Of a DNA stretch of 64,000 bases, positions 34,529 to 43,214 are shown in pieces (the stretch's first letter is position 1; each line of letters begins with the position of its first letter). This DNA is from Sandaracinaceae bacterium (GTDB lineage: Bacteria > Myxococcota_A > Polyangia > Polyangiales > JADJQN01), in assembly GCA_016712745.1 (NCBI GenBank), contig JADJQN010000015.1, positions 124,001-188,000 on the forward strand, given 5' to 3'. The notes below the pieces were generated by a model, which did no database searches, had not been told where the DNA came from, and saw nothing but the letters and a program-made list of their open reading frames with translations. The position numbers and the translations under genes are program-made.

Positions 34529-35833
34529 CTACTTGTGCGGCGATCCTTTGCGCTCGGGCTTCCACGCGTTGAGCTCGCGTAGACGATCAACGTCACTCTG
34601 CTCTGGCCACGGCTCGCGAACGATCTTGTAGACCGAATGATCGAAGGGAAGGCCGGGTGCCGACTTCTCCATGACCACCCGCTCGCGTTCACCGGACTTG
34701 AGGAGCTCGAGACTGCGGTGATGGCAGTAGGGATTGTTGCCGCGATGTCCGAGCAGAACATGGGAGGTCCAGTGACATCCACCCGCGCACTCCGCTGCGT
34801 AGTAGCAGGTGCGGCAGAACCCCTTCAGGTCCTCGACCTTCATATCGCGCGTGAACTGTAGTTCGGGGGCGCGCTCCCAAATATCGAGAAGCGCAGCGTC
34901 GCGAATGTTGCCGCCTACGTAGTCCGTCGTTGGAAGCGATGGACATCCTTTAATGTCGCCGTTCGCTTCGATGCCCAGCGACCTACGGCCCGCTCCGCAT
35001 GCGCCACGACGTTTGCCGGGCCAACGCTCGCGCAAAAAGCTTTCATAGGGACCGTAGTAGCCGATGTTGTTTCCGGCCCAGAACAAAACCTTTGCCGCGT
35101 CGCACTTCTCTTTGAGCTTCGCGAGTGCCGGCATGACCTCGAGTACGTGATGAGGTTGCAGAAGCATCTCGGGTTCATCGCCCGCACGTCCCATCGCCGC
35201 CGTGAGCTGAACCTGCCAGGCGCGAATCCCTTCGCCGATGAGAAGATCCAAGAGCTCGGGCAACTCAGGAAGACTCAGGCGATTGATCTGCGTGTTGGTG
35301 CTGTGGCGAAAGCCAAGCGCGCGCGCAAGGCGCAGCGAATTGATCGCCGATCGAAATGACCCCTTCACACCGCGCAATGAATCGTGCGTGCTTTCAAGTC
35401 CGTCGATCGAAATGCCCACACCGGTAAGGCCTGCGTCCTTCGCGGCGATCAAGATTTCTTCGGTGAGCCCGCGTCCTCCGGTTGTGAGCTGACAAATCAT
35501 TCCGTGCCCGCGAATGCGTCGCACGATGTCGAGCCAGTCTTCGCGCAGGTAGGCTTCGCCTCCGATCAGCGAGACCTCTTTGACGCCGAGCGCGGCCATC
35601 TGATCGACGAGATCAATCGCTTCCGCTGTAGACAGCTCGTCGGGGCGTGCATGCCCTGCACGCGATCCGCAGTGACGGCACGCGAGATCACATTTGAGCG
35701 TGATCTCCCAAACGGCGTAAATGGGGCGCCACTTCTTGTCGACGTCGCGTGCATCGTCAAGCAAGGCGAGGCGCCGTTTTGACGGCGGTCCGCTCGGCGC
35801 AATCGGCAACGATCGCGATCGAGGTCCAAGCAT
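34529..35833 (-). CDS. Radical SAM/SPASM enzyme, putative peptide maturase
   Basis: Product of 434 residues. It has the radical SAM cluster motif C-x3-C-x2-C (Cys48, Cys52, Cys55 in K-C-D-L-A-C-R-H-C), the G-G-E motif (L-I-G-G-E-A-Y) and I-S-I-D-G. Its C-terminal SPASM domain has the complete seven-cysteine layout: Cys279, then G-x4-C at 297, Cys340-x2-Cys343-x5-Cys349-x3-Cys353, and Cys370. SPASM enzymes typically modify ribosomally made peptides using extra iron-sulfur clusters. It starts 15 nt after the stop of a small gene encoding three D-L-S-I-A-P-x-Y-G repeats, its likely substrate. I dimly recall a myxobacterial SPASM family described as associated with a GDL-motif peptide, but cannot confirm the match. 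Confidence 0.85.
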   Translation of the reverse strand: MLGPRSRSLPIAPSGPPSKRRLALLDDARDVDKKWRPIYAVWEITLKCDLACRHCGSRAGHARPDELSTAEAIDLVDQMAALGVKEVSLIGGEAYLREDWLDIVRRIRGHGMICQLTTGGRGLTEEILIAAKDAGLTGVGISIDGLESTHDSLRGVKGSFRSAINSLRLARALGFRHSTNTQINRLSLPELPELLDLLIGEGIRAWQVQLTAAMGRAGDEPEMLLQPHHVLEVMPALAKLKEKCDAAKVLFWAGNNIGYYGPYESFLRERWPGKRRGACGAGRRSLGIEANGDIKGCPSLPTTDYVGGNIRDAALLDIWERAPELQFTRDMKVEDLKGFCRTCYYAAECAGGCHWTSHVLLGHRGNNPYCHHRSLELLKSGERERVVMEKSAPGLPFDHSVYKIVREPWPEQSDVDRLRELNAWKPERKGSPHK

Positions 35834-35848
35834 CAGACGTCGACTTTC

Positions 35849-36331
35849 TTACGCGTCGCCCGGTTCACTTGGCGGGATGCCGTAAAGTGGCGCGATGGAC
35901 AAGTCAGGCTCGCCGGCGTCTTGCACCTCGCCAGCGTCGGCAGGCGCAATACCGTAAAGCGGTGCGATCGATAAGTCGGGTTCGCCCAAGTCGGGCAGCT
36001 CGCCCGCGTCGGGCGTAACGCCGTAGGCCGGTGCGATCGACAGATCAATTCCTAAGTCCACTGGGCTTGCAGCATCGACACCGAGATCAGCTCCCAGGTC
36101 AGCGGCCGTAGTCGCATCGCTTCCCGCGTCTGCAATTCCGAGATCCGCGTCCGGTGTCGTCGAATCGCCGCACGCAGCAATCGCGAGTGCGCCGCCAACC
36201 AGGAGTGCTCCGCGTGAAACCCCAAGTCGTGCCTTGAGAGGATTCACGACGGAATTCTTTTGCACCGTGGCGCAGAAGGGGCATGTCGATTCGCGGATGA
36301 ACTGGTCGCAGTTTTCACAAGTGTGAAGCAT
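35849..36331 (-). CDS. Candidate radical SAM substrate with three YG repeats
   Basis: Product of 160 residues with a strong ribosome site (AGGGGGAA) before its ATG. Residues 1-20 form a zinc-ribbon-like C-E-N-C ... C-P-F-C (Cys5, 8, 17, 20). A hydrophobic segment at 41-53 ends in a lipobox-like I-A-A-C (Cys54). An Asp/Ala/Leu/Gly linker leads to three C-terminal repeats, D-L-S-I-A-P-A-Y-G-V-T-P, D-L-S-I-A-P-L-Y-G-I-A-P and D-L-S-I-A-P-L-Y-G-I-P-P (tyrosines 103, 126, 150; spacing 23-24). The gene immediately precedes the radical SAM/SPASM gene. Similar short myxobacterial proteins with an N-terminal zinc ribbon and Y-G-x-x-P tail motifs exist in my memory. I infer a precursor modified on the repeats, possibly at Tyr, Leu or Pro. 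Confidence 0.75.
   Translation of the reverse strand: MLHTCENCDQFIRESTCPFCATVQKNSVVNPLKARLGVSRGALLVGGALAIAACGDSTTPDADLGIADAGSDATTAADLGADLGVDAASPVDLGIDLSIAPAYGVTPDAGELPDLGEPDLSIAPLYGIAPADAGEVQDAGEPDLSIAPLYGIPPSEPGDA
35870..36046 (-). repeat. Three tandem core-like repeats in the radical SAM partner
   Basis: Codons 96-154 of the 160-residue protein contain three copies of D-L-S-I-A-P-(A/L)-Y-G-(I/V)-x-P separated by acidic spacers (D-A-G-E-L-P-D-L-G-E-P and D-A-G-E-V-Q-D-A-G-E-P). Unit length is about 69-72 nt. The core is conserved exactly while the spacer varies. Confidence 0.9.
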
Positions 36332-36367
36332 GAGCGTTTCCCCCTGGCCAAAAAAGAAAGAGAACTA

Positions 36368-36377
36368 GTGTTAACAC
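36368..36377. promoter_or_regulatory. Palindrome between the repeat-peptide gene and a divergent lipoprotein gene
   Basis: The 10-bp palindrome GTGTTAACAC lies 37 nt upstream of the ATG of the repeat-peptide gene, in the 140-nt region shared with the divergent lipoprotein gene at 36472. It could be an operator, but no known site is matched and a 10-bp palindrome may arise by chance. Confidence 0.2.
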
Positions 36378-36471
36378 GCGCGGCAACGGCCAACAAGTCG
36401 AAGCCGAGCAGCTTTCGCTGCGCCCGCGTTGGAAGTTGCGTGCCTGAGGTCGCTCTCCCATAGTCGGTGGC

Positions 36472-36933
36472 ATGGCCAACACATTCCTTGCTTCACTTTT
36501 CGCAACGATTCTCTGCATCTCTGCATGTGATTCTAGCGGTTCGCACGCGTGCACCCTCATCGGCTGCGAAGACGGTTTTGGCGTGGCGTTCGACGCTCGT
36601 GACTGGCCGGGGGGCGATTACGTCGTCACCGTCGATGCTGATGGCCAAGCGCGGACATGCACAGTCACGCTGCCCTACGCAACAGTCGAGACCGGCGCTA
36701 CCTGCTCCGATGGGCTTCGCCTCGATACTTCGGGCTCGGCGCTTCCTGCATCGGAGCACGAAATCCTCGGCTTGCATGTGACCGATACCCCAGCAAGCCT
36801 CACGGTGACGATCACGCGCGACTCAGTCATGCTGGCGACGGAGTCATTCACGCCCAGCTACATCACCACGCAGCCGAATGGACCAGGGTGCGAGCCTGTG
36901 TGCACGCAAGCGAACGCGACGATGAGCTTCTAG
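36472..36933 (+). CDS. Small secreted lipoprotein
   Basis: Product of 153 residues: signal peptide, lipobox (C-I-S-A-C, Cys19), and a beta-rich mature part with paired cysteines (H-A-C-T-L-I-G-C, R-T-C-T-V, G-C-E-P-V-C). The middle segment D-A-R-D-W-P-G-G-D-Y-V-V-T-V-D-A-D-G suggests an Ig-like sandwich. I do not recognise a family. It is divergent from the candidate radical SAM substrate, so the two may share regulation; whether it belongs to that system is open. Confidence 0.7.
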   Translation: MANTFLASLFATILCISACDSSGSHACTLIGCEDGFGVAFDARDWPGGDYVVTVDADGQARTCTVTLPYATVETGATCSDGLRLDTSGSALPASEHEILGLHVTDTPASLTVTITRDSVMLATESFTPSYITTQPNGPGCEPVCTQANATMSF

Positions 36934-37023
36934 ATAGCGCGCCGCGCCGGCTATGTGATCAGACGCCGTCCATGGGGGCGTGTGCACGTAGGTGAGGCAG
37001 ATGTTTGTGGGACCGCGCGAAAC

Positions 37024-37587
37024 TCAGGCGACTTGAAGGTCGCCTTCAACTTCGAGAGTTTCGCCGGAATCGGTCTGTGTCGGAAATACGGCGCAACGAC
37101 AACGAGGGTAAGACGCTGCGCACGTGGCTTCCAACTCAGAGAAGCTCGCAACCTCGGAAACATTCATACCGATGGCGGCATGCGTACCGCAGCAATTGAT
37201 CTGGTGTAAGTCGCCCGCGCAATCCAAGTCGGTGGTGCACACGCGATTGAGCGTAGCGACGAAGCCACAAGCCAGGCTAGCGTCGCCGTCGAAGTTGGCG
37301 TCGAACTCTTCAGCGGCATCGGGTTGCTCTGCGGCATCGGTGAGCTCTCCGGCATCCGTGACTTCTGCGGCATCGGTTCGCGGTCCGGCATCGACAAGAT
37401 GGGCTGCGTCGGCAATGTCGCCGCCGTCCGTGAACGTACCCATGTCCGAAACGCTTCCCAAGTCCGAGGCCGAGCCTGAATCGAGCGTGGATCCTGCATC
37501 GACGGCGGGATTTCCGCTCGGATCGGAGTCACAGCCCGCACCAATCAAGCAACAGACACCGACCAGGACGCTAAGCATGTTACTCAT
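37024..37587 (-). CDS. Lipoprotein with Asp/Ala repeat linker
   Basis: Product of 187 residues with a lipobox (L-I-G-A-G-C, Cys19). Residues about 25-105 are an unusually long low-complexity linker in which D-A-G, D-A-A and D-L-G triplets alternate (D-A-A-E-V-T-D-A-G-E-L-T-D-A-A-E). The last 80 residues form a small domain with eight cysteines, including D-L-D-C, I-N-C-C-G-T-H and R-C-R-C. The linker presumably holds the domain away from the membrane. The gene converges on 36472. No function can be assigned. Confidence 0.72.
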   Translation of the reverse strand: MSNMLSVLVGVCCLIGAGCDSDPSGNPAVDAGSTLDSGSASDLGSVSDMGTFTDGGDIADAAHLVDAGPRTDAAEVTDAGELTDAAEQPDAAEEFDANFDGDASLACGFVATLNRVCTTDLDCAGDLHQINCCGTHAAIGMNVSEVASFSELEATCAASYPRCRCAVFPTQTDSGETLEVEGDLQVA

Positions 37588-37647
37588 GGGCCGTACTTAG
37601 CACATTCGCCGCGAGGCGCCGCGCGTAGCGAAAACCCCACCACACGC

Positions 37648-37826
37648 CTACGGAAGCTGCGCCTGCTCCATCACGATACGGCAGCGCAACCCACGCTCTC
37701 GCACCTCAAGCGTGCGGGTCTCGCTCACGAATCCGAGCTGCATTTGCGTACCTAGAAAGGTGTCGTTGCCCTGCGTGTAGAGACGCGTGTACCAGCGACC
37801 GCCTTCGTTCACGTCAAGCGCGCGCG
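37648..37826 (-). other. Out-of-frame C-terminal tail of the 37809 gene
   Basis: In the frame two bases away from the lipoprotein gene at 37809, an open stretch encodes A-L-D-V-N-E-G-G-R-W-Y-T-R-L-Y-T-Q-G-N-D and a further 40 residues to a TAG at 37648. If one CG dinucleotide is taken out of the GCGCGCGCG run at 37818-37826, the two frames join smoothly (N-E-F-R-R-A-L-D-V-N-E-G-G-R-W). This looks like a real tail cut off by a 2-nt insertion, or a sequencing error. Confidence 0.6.
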
Positions 37827-39122
37827 ACGGAATTCGTTTTCGCCCGGCGGAAGAATCCACCGCGACACGCCCGCGCCGCTGCGCAGCTCACTCTGAAGCG
37901 TTCCGTTCGAACTAATGGCCATCAGGTCGTGCTCTCCTGCGGGCGAGGTCACGCCGCGCAGCAAACCGGTAGCCAGGTCCGCGATGCAAATGTCTGATCT
38001 ACAATAGGCGGGCGTGCGCTCGGCGCGCGCTTCATCGTTGTACGCGACGGCGAATCGCCCCTGCGCATCGAAGAGCATGCCGCCCCTGTGCTCGCTTAGT
38101 CCAAGGGGCAGATCCGCGACTGTATTGGCCCGCGTAAGTTCAAGGTGGCGCCTGCGCGTGGCCTCGCCGCCCTGAATGACAACCACCACACGTTGGCCCC
38201 AGTTTAGCGTCCACGCGTGCGCGCTTCCTTCTTCGACTGCGACACGTGCGGTGCGTGTTTGCCCGCCGCTGGTACGAATCACAACGTCAAGTGCGTGGGC
38301 ACCCCCGGTCTCGATTGGAACGAAGGCGACGGTGCGACCGTCCCGCAAGACGTTCGGTCGTGCGACGCGGGCCAACGCGAGTGCATCCTCAAGTCGTGCA
38401 AGTTCAGTAGAGGTGTGCGGAAGCGGCTCGCGCGGTGGGCTTTGTCGCGCCCGGTGCTCCGCGATTGGATTTGCAGCGGCCGGGAGCCGCGACCAAGTTG
38501 CGCCTTGGTCGCTCGAGCGATGCATCGAACCGTCACTCAATCGGGCGAACCAAGCTTCGCCGTCGGCAACAACTTCCTCTACTGCCCGCATGTCCACCGA
38601 CCCGATCACGATGGGTACGGCGGCTGCCTCTGGATCACATGGAAGCCGATAGTAGCCCGCTTCGGTTCGAATGATCGCGATGTTGTCTGTAGCCTCGATC
38701 TCCGTGACGCCGCGCACGTTGTCGAGCACCTCCGCGCGACCCGTGAACCCAACACTGCGATAGAGCGCGGATCCACCGAAGAGAACCACTGTTGCACAAT
38801 GCGTGAAGCCTAACGGCATCAACGGATGATCCAGCAGCACGTCATGGGCAAGCTCGACATCTTCAGCTGAGACGCGTGCGCGTACGCCGCTCACAAAGAA
38901 GAGCGCAGCTGCGCTCGAGTCGCGCCCGGCGAACCGAACCCCCGCCCCCCGACCACTCAAGTTGAAGACGGGCAGCCCATACGTGACACGAAGACGGGGC
39001 GCCTGCTGCGCATCGATGTGCGACGCGCTCTCGTCGCTCGCTGCCAAAAGCGGCTGACCATTTGCGCCGCAAGCAACGACGCATGCGACGCCGAGCAAAA
39101 GAGCGACACAGCGGACGAGCAT
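37809..39122 (-). CDS. Lipoprotein with propeller-like body, probably frameshifted
   Basis: Product of 437 residues as written, with a lipobox (C-V-V-A-C, Cys18) after a short signal peptide. The mature part alternates beta-strand blocks with motifs resembling sialidase or WD-type blades (S-S-D-Q-G-A-T-W-S-R-L is an Asp-box-like S-x-D-x-G-x-T-W). It ends abruptly (R-R-A-R-L-T) at a stop just inside a run of CG dinucleotides; the continuation is visible in another frame down to 37648. The intended protein is probably about 493 residues. It lies 10 nt downstream of the aldo/keto reductase stop. Function unknown. Confidence 0.7.
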   Translation of the reverse strand: MLVRCVALLLGVACVVACGANGQPLLAASDESASHIDAQQAPRLRVTYGLPVFNLSGRGAGVRFAGRDSSAAALFFVSGVRARVSAEDVELAHDVLLDHPLMPLGFTHCATVVLFGGSALYRSVGFTGRAEVLDNVRGVTEIEATDNIAIIRTEAGYYRLPCDPEAAAVPIVIGSVDMRAVEEVVADGEAWFARLSDGSMHRSSDQGATWSRLPAAANPIAEHRARQSPPREPLPHTSTELARLEDALALARVARPNVLRDGRTVAFVPIETGGAHALDVVIRTSGGQTRTARVAVEEGSAHAWTLNWGQRVVVVIQGGEATRRRHLELTRANTVADLPLGLSEHRGGMLFDAQGRFAVAYNDEARAERTPAYCRSDICIADLATGLLRGVTSPAGEHDLMAISSNGTLQSELRSGAGVSRWILPPGENEFRRARLT

Positions 39123-39132
39123 GTTTGTGACC

Positions 39133-40098
39133 TCAATACCGCGAGCCGGCCGTCGCCTGTGGCAAGCGCGCTCGGATTTGCGTTAGCTCTTCCGCCGTAA
39201 ACTGCACCGCAGAGGCGCCGAGGTTTTCCCTCAAGCGCTCGATGCGCCGCGTCCCAGGGATGGTGAAGATGTCCTGCCCTTGAGCTAGCACCCACGCAAG
39301 CGCTATCTGCGCTTCGGTTGCGCCCTTTTTCGTTGCGACTTCTCGGATGAGCTCAACGAACTGGGTATTCGCTGCCAACGCTTCGTCGCTGAAGCGCGGA
39401 TTGCTGCGTCGCCAATCATTGGCGTCGAGCGTCTGCCGATTCGGAATCGCGCCCGTAAGGAAACCGCGGCCGAGCGGCGAATAGGCGACGAAGCCAATGC
39501 CGAGCTCACGGCACGTCTGAAGGATCCCTTCTTGCTCCACGTCTCGGCTCCATAGCGAATACTCAGTCTGCAGTGCGGTGATCGGATGGACGGCGTGCGC
39601 TTTGCGGATCTGTTCGGCCGAGAACTCACTCAACCCTATGAAGCGTACCTTTCCTTCTTCCACCAGCTTCTTCATCGCGCCGACGCTTTCCTCCACGGGC
39701 ACGTTCGGATCTGGGCGATGCTGATAGTAGAGGTCGATGGTGTCGCGGCCGAGGCGCTTCAGGCTTTTCTCGCACGCTTCCTTAACGTACTCAGGTCGGG
39801 CGCTTAGACCGAGCCATTCGCCCTTGCCGCCGCGCCGCATGCCGAACTTGGTTGCGACCGTCACCTTGCTCCAGCTGTCGGAGAATGCTTTTGCGATCAG
39901 CTCTTCATTGTGCCCAACGCCGTACATATCGGCGGTATCGAAGTGGTTGATGCCGAGCTCAACGGCCATGCGCAGGGTCTTGATGCTCGCCTCGTCGTCG
40001 CGCGTTCCCCCGTAAAACTCGGACATGCCCATGCAGCCAAGCCCGATGCGACCGATCCGAAGGGTGCTAGCGCCGAGCGTTTGAGGAGCGTTGGTCAT
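39133..40098 (-). CDS. Aldo/keto reductase
   Basis: From the ATG at 40098 the product has 321 residues, the family's usual size. The catalytic tetrad is complete: Asp54 and Tyr59 (H-F-D-T-A-D-M-Y-G), Lys84 (A-T-K-F-G) and His127 (L-Y-Y-Q-H-R-P-D-P). The order G-R-I-G-L-G-C-M-G-M-S near the N-terminus and the Q-T-E-Y-S-L-W and P-L-G-R-G-F-L segments are typical of the AKR13-like NADPH-dependent reductases. These reduce aldehydes or ketones in the cytoplasm. A GTG at 40134 overlapping the kinase stop (GTGA) is a possible earlier start, which would give translational coupling with the sensor kinase. The physiological substrate is unknown. Confidence 0.9.
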   Translation of the reverse strand: MTNAPQTLGASTLRIGRIGLGCMGMSEFYGGTRDDEASIKTLRMAVELGINHFDTADMYGVGHNEELIAKAFSDSWSKVTVATKFGMRRGGKGEWLGLSARPEYVKEACEKSLKRLGRDTIDLYYQHRPDPNVPVEESVGAMKKLVEEGKVRFIGLSEFSAEQIRKAHAVHPITALQTEYSLWSRDVEQEGILQTCRELGIGFVAYSPLGRGFLTGAIPNRQTLDANDWRRSNPRFSDEALAANTQFVELIREVATKKGATEAQIALAWVLAQGQDIFTIPGTRRIERLRENLGASAVQFTAEELTQIRARLPQATAGSRY

Positions 40099-40130
40099 GA
40101 GCTGTCTCGTATCATCCCGAGCTCGGCCAG

Positions 40131-43100
40131 TCACTCGGTCATTGGCCTATCGCTCGTAGGCGCGGGGCTTGCGTGACGAGAAAGTTCGGCGCGAGGCTCG
40201 GCGCTGGCAAAGGGCAGCGTAAAGAAGAATGTGCTGCCCTTTCCAATCTCGCTGGTGACCCAGATCCGCCCGCCGTGCGCTTCCACGATTCCTTTGACGA
40301 TGGGCAAGCCTAAACCAATGCCCTGTCTGCCCGGGACACTTGCCTGCCAGAAGCGGTCGAAAAGGTGTGGCAAGTCATCGCCGGCGATTCCGTCGCCCGT
40401 ATCCGTTACCCAAAGTAGCAGCTCGCCCTTTCGCGGGGCCGCGCCCAAGGTTACAGAGCCACCGGAGCCTGTGAACTTCAGTGCATTGCCGACCAGATTC
40501 TCGAGTACTTGAAGGAGCCGGTCCCGGTCGGCGAATACGTCGCTGAGGTTTGCAGCAACATCGAGACGAAGCTCGAGTGACTTCGACAAGGCGAGTGGTT
40601 TCTGGGCTTCCACGAAATCAAACAGCGCCTTGCTCGCGTCGATGGGACCTTGTTCGATGGAAAGACGACCGGCTTCCATGGACGTGATGTCTAAGAGATC
40701 CTGGATAAGACGGTTCATGCGGTTGGCCGCGCGCTCGATCGCATCGGCCGGCCTTTGCGAACTGCGATCTGGCTCCCCGTGGGGCCCGCGAAGCGCGGTC
40801 GCCTGCATCAGGATGATCGAGAGCGGGTTGCGCAGATCATGGGCTACGACGCCGAGCAGGCTGTCGCGCGCCTGAAGCGCTCGTTCGGCGACGCGGTAGA
40901 GGCGTGCGTTGTCGATGGCGAGCGCCGCTCGGTGAGCCACCTCTTGCATGAGCCGAAGATCTTCCTCTCCATAAGCTCGAAGTCCGGTCGAGAGTGCGAC
41001 CTTGAGCACGCCCAATGCCTTCCCACGCGCGAGAATGGGAACGATAATGAGGGAGCGCGGCTGCATTTCTTGCAGCGCACGTAGGTGCTCCTCGCTCTGA
41101 GCCCACGAACCGACAATCTCGGGAGTCACCCGCGCGATGAGAACTGGCTTCTTCGTCTCCAGCGTGGACCAGACCAAGCGAGGTCCACTTCGGTCGATCG
41201 GGATCTGCTTGAGGGAGTCGCAGATCTGTTGCTTGGATGGGTCTCGCCCGACGACCCGTAGCCGTCGAATCTCGCCATCGTCCTCCACCACATCGACGAT
41301 GCAGAAGTCTGCGAGCTCACGCACCGCGAGTTCTGCGAGCCTCGTGAGCGTGCCTTCATAATCGAGCGTGTCGGCAAGCACGAGTCCAACGTCTGCCAGT
41401 AACTTCTGATGGCACTCGAAGCGCCTGGCTTCTGTTGCATCACGAAGGGCTACGGTCAGAATCTGCTCGTCGCCGACCTCGAGCTTCGAAATCGCCGCAT
41501 CGGCAGGAAACTCCTCGCCGCTCTTACGCAACCCGACAATGGCTGCGCGTCGTTCACCCATCTTGCGCGAGACCGGCTCACCGGATGCGAAGCGCGCGAG
41601 ATGCTGGCGATGCGTCGCGCGAAAGCGTTGCGGGATTAGCATTTCGAAAGGAGCGCCCACCGCCTCTGCCTGCGAATAGCCGAAGATCTGCTCGGCAGCC
41701 TTGTTGAACAGAGTAATCCTCGCGTCCGTATCGATGGAGATGATCGCGTCCACCGCTATTGAGAGAATGCCGGCGGCTTTCGATTCCGATCGGCGCAAGG
41801 CAGCGTTGGCCCGCTGTGCGTTGTCGAGCGCCGTTGCGATGCGGCTCGACATGTCCTGAGCGACCTCGAGATCAATCGACGAATAGCGCCTATCGGACTC
41901 CGCGAAAGCCAACGTGAGCGCGCCCATCGTGCGGCCGCGCGCATGAAGCGGCACAACCATAAGCGAACGAATGTCGGCCGCTCGCAGGGTATCGGCGTGG
42001 CTGTCGTCGGGCGATAACCGCGCGCGTTGCTCAGCAGTCAGCTCAGCAATCAGCACCGGCTCGCCCGTTGCTATCACCTGCGCCTGGGCGGTTTGCGAGC
42101 CCGGGTGCGGAATGAACTGCATTAAGACGTCCGCCAGAGTCGCTTGCTTCTCTGGATCGGCGAAACGCACGGCCTCACGCTTGACGGCGCCGGTTTCGGA
42201 AGCCACGTCGATCACGCAGATATCGGAGAGAGCGGGCACCGCGATGCGGGCGGCCTCCTCCAGAACGCCGGCGTATTCGCCCGACGAGGTGAGGCGCTCA
42301 CCCGCCGTCGCAAGCATCCGTAGCCGACTCTCCAAATCCTTGAGGCCCGAGATATCGACGAGGATGGTTCGGTACGCCGTCGTAGCGCCGCTGTGGTCCC
42401 GAATAGGATCGCTGATGATCTGCACAACATGCGTGCCACGCTTACCGACGGAAAGTGTGAGCTCGCTCGTCACGCGCCCATGCTCCGCGTGGCATCGTCG
42501 CATGTGCGCGCGCAAGACGCCGCGCTCCTTGCGCGAGGCTACAGACGGGAAAGGGCGCCCAAGTAGAACTTCTTTCGGGCTTCCCAGGAGCACGGCCGCC
42601 GTTGAGTTGAGCTCGCGGATCCGCCCCTTGGGATCGAGCGTGCAGTAGGCGACGGGCGCGAAGTCGTACAACTCCGAGTAGCGCGACATCGCGTCCTCGA
42701 GACGCTCCTGAGTTTGGCGCAGCTCGCGCGTGCGAATCTCAAGCTCCGTCTGGAGATGAGAATCGCGATGCTCGCTTCGCTGAGCCAGCACCGCGGGTTC
42801 ATGGCGTCGCGCATACTCCGTGACCGTTGCCGCGATGACGTCGTTGAGGCAACGGTTGAGTCTTTGAAACTCATTGTCGGGGAGCGGCGGCGCCTTCTGC
42901 TTCCTCGCCAACTCGGTGATTGTCTGACAGACGTCACCATAGTCCAGAACGAATTGGGCGACGGACAGCCCCATCCGAGACAGATCGTATCCATGGACGT
43001 CGGCGCTGTTGGTTATCTGTTCGCGGGCGAGCGGGTCGCTCGATCGCGCCCTGCGAAGTGCGTCGACGAGCTGATCCAAGCAGAGCGGAATGCCATGCGA

Positions 43101-43214
43101 AAGCTCGATCTGGCTCGGGCTCGGGCATGTCCTCGCTCCGACTCGCGCTTGCGCGCCAGCGATGACGGCGGTCCGATTCGCTTTTAGGAATTCGACGAGC
43201 AAGGGGGACGACAC
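40131..43214 (-). CDS. Multidomain cytoplasmic sensor histidine kinase
   Basis: Product of 1027 residues without membrane helices. Domains in order: an N-terminal helical domain resembling RsbRD (about 1-150); a PAS domain (about 185-300, A-P-V-A-Y-C-T-L-D-P-K-G-R-I); a GAF domain (about 310-475); a second PAS (about 480-605, A-I-I-S-I-D-T-D-A-R-I); a second GAF (about 610-775). HisKA follows with phospho-acceptor His792 (V-V-A-H-D-L-R-N-P), then HATPase_c (N-box E-N-L-V-G-N-A-L-K-F, G1 D-T-G-D-G-I, G2 G-I-G-L-G-L). It should integrate small-molecule or redox signals. No response regulator lies beside it. Downstream it may be coupled to the aldo/keto reductase. Confidence 0.92.
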   Translation of the reverse strand: MSSPLLVEFLKANRTAVIAGAQARVGARTCPSPSQIELSHGIPLCLDQLVDALRRARSSDPLAREQITNSADVHGYDLSRMGLSVAQFVLDYGDVCQTITELARKQKAPPLPDNEFQRLNRCLNDVIAATVTEYARRHEPAVLAQRSEHRDSHLQTELEIRTRELRQTQERLEDAMSRYSELYDFAPVAYCTLDPKGRIRELNSTAAVLLGSPKEVLLGRPFPSVASRKERGVLRAHMRRCHAEHGRVTSELTLSVGKRGTHVVQIISDPIRDHSGATTAYRTILVDISGLKDLESRLRMLATAGERLTSSGEYAGVLEEAARIAVPALSDICVIDVASETGAVKREAVRFADPEKQATLADVLMQFIPHPGSQTAQAQVIATGEPVLIAELTAEQRARLSPDDSHADTLRAADIRSLMVVPLHARGRTMGALTLAFAESDRRYSSIDLEVAQDMSSRIATALDNAQRANAALRRSESKAAGILSIAVDAIISIDTDARITLFNKAAEQIFGYSQAEAVGAPFEMLIPQRFRATHRQHLARFASGEPVSRKMGERRAAIVGLRKSGEEFPADAAISKLEVGDEQILTVALRDATEARRFECHQKLLADVGLVLADTLDYEGTLTRLAELAVRELADFCIVDVVEDDGEIRRLRVVGRDPSKQQICDSLKQIPIDRSGPRLVWSTLETKKPVLIARVTPEIVGSWAQSEEHLRALQEMQPRSLIIVPILARGKALGVLKVALSTGLRAYGEEDLRLMQEVAHRAALAIDNARLYRVAERALQARDSLLGVVAHDLRNPLSIILMQATALRGPHGEPDRSSQRPADAIERAANRMNRLIQDLLDITSMEAGRLSIEQGPIDASKALFDFVEAQKPLALSKSLELRLDVAANLSDVFADRDRLLQVLENLVGNALKFTGSGGSVTLGAAPRKGELLLWVTDTGDGIAGDDLPHLFDRFWQASVPGRQGIGLGLPIVKGIVEAHGGRIWVTSEIGKGSTFFFTLPFASAEPRAELSRHASPAPTSDRPMTE

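Noticed and set aside
34198..34572. A 124-codon plus-strand frame overlapping the lipoprotein remnant.
   Set aside because: The remnant frame shows clear homology to the 57993 protein; this one is another phase of the same DNA.
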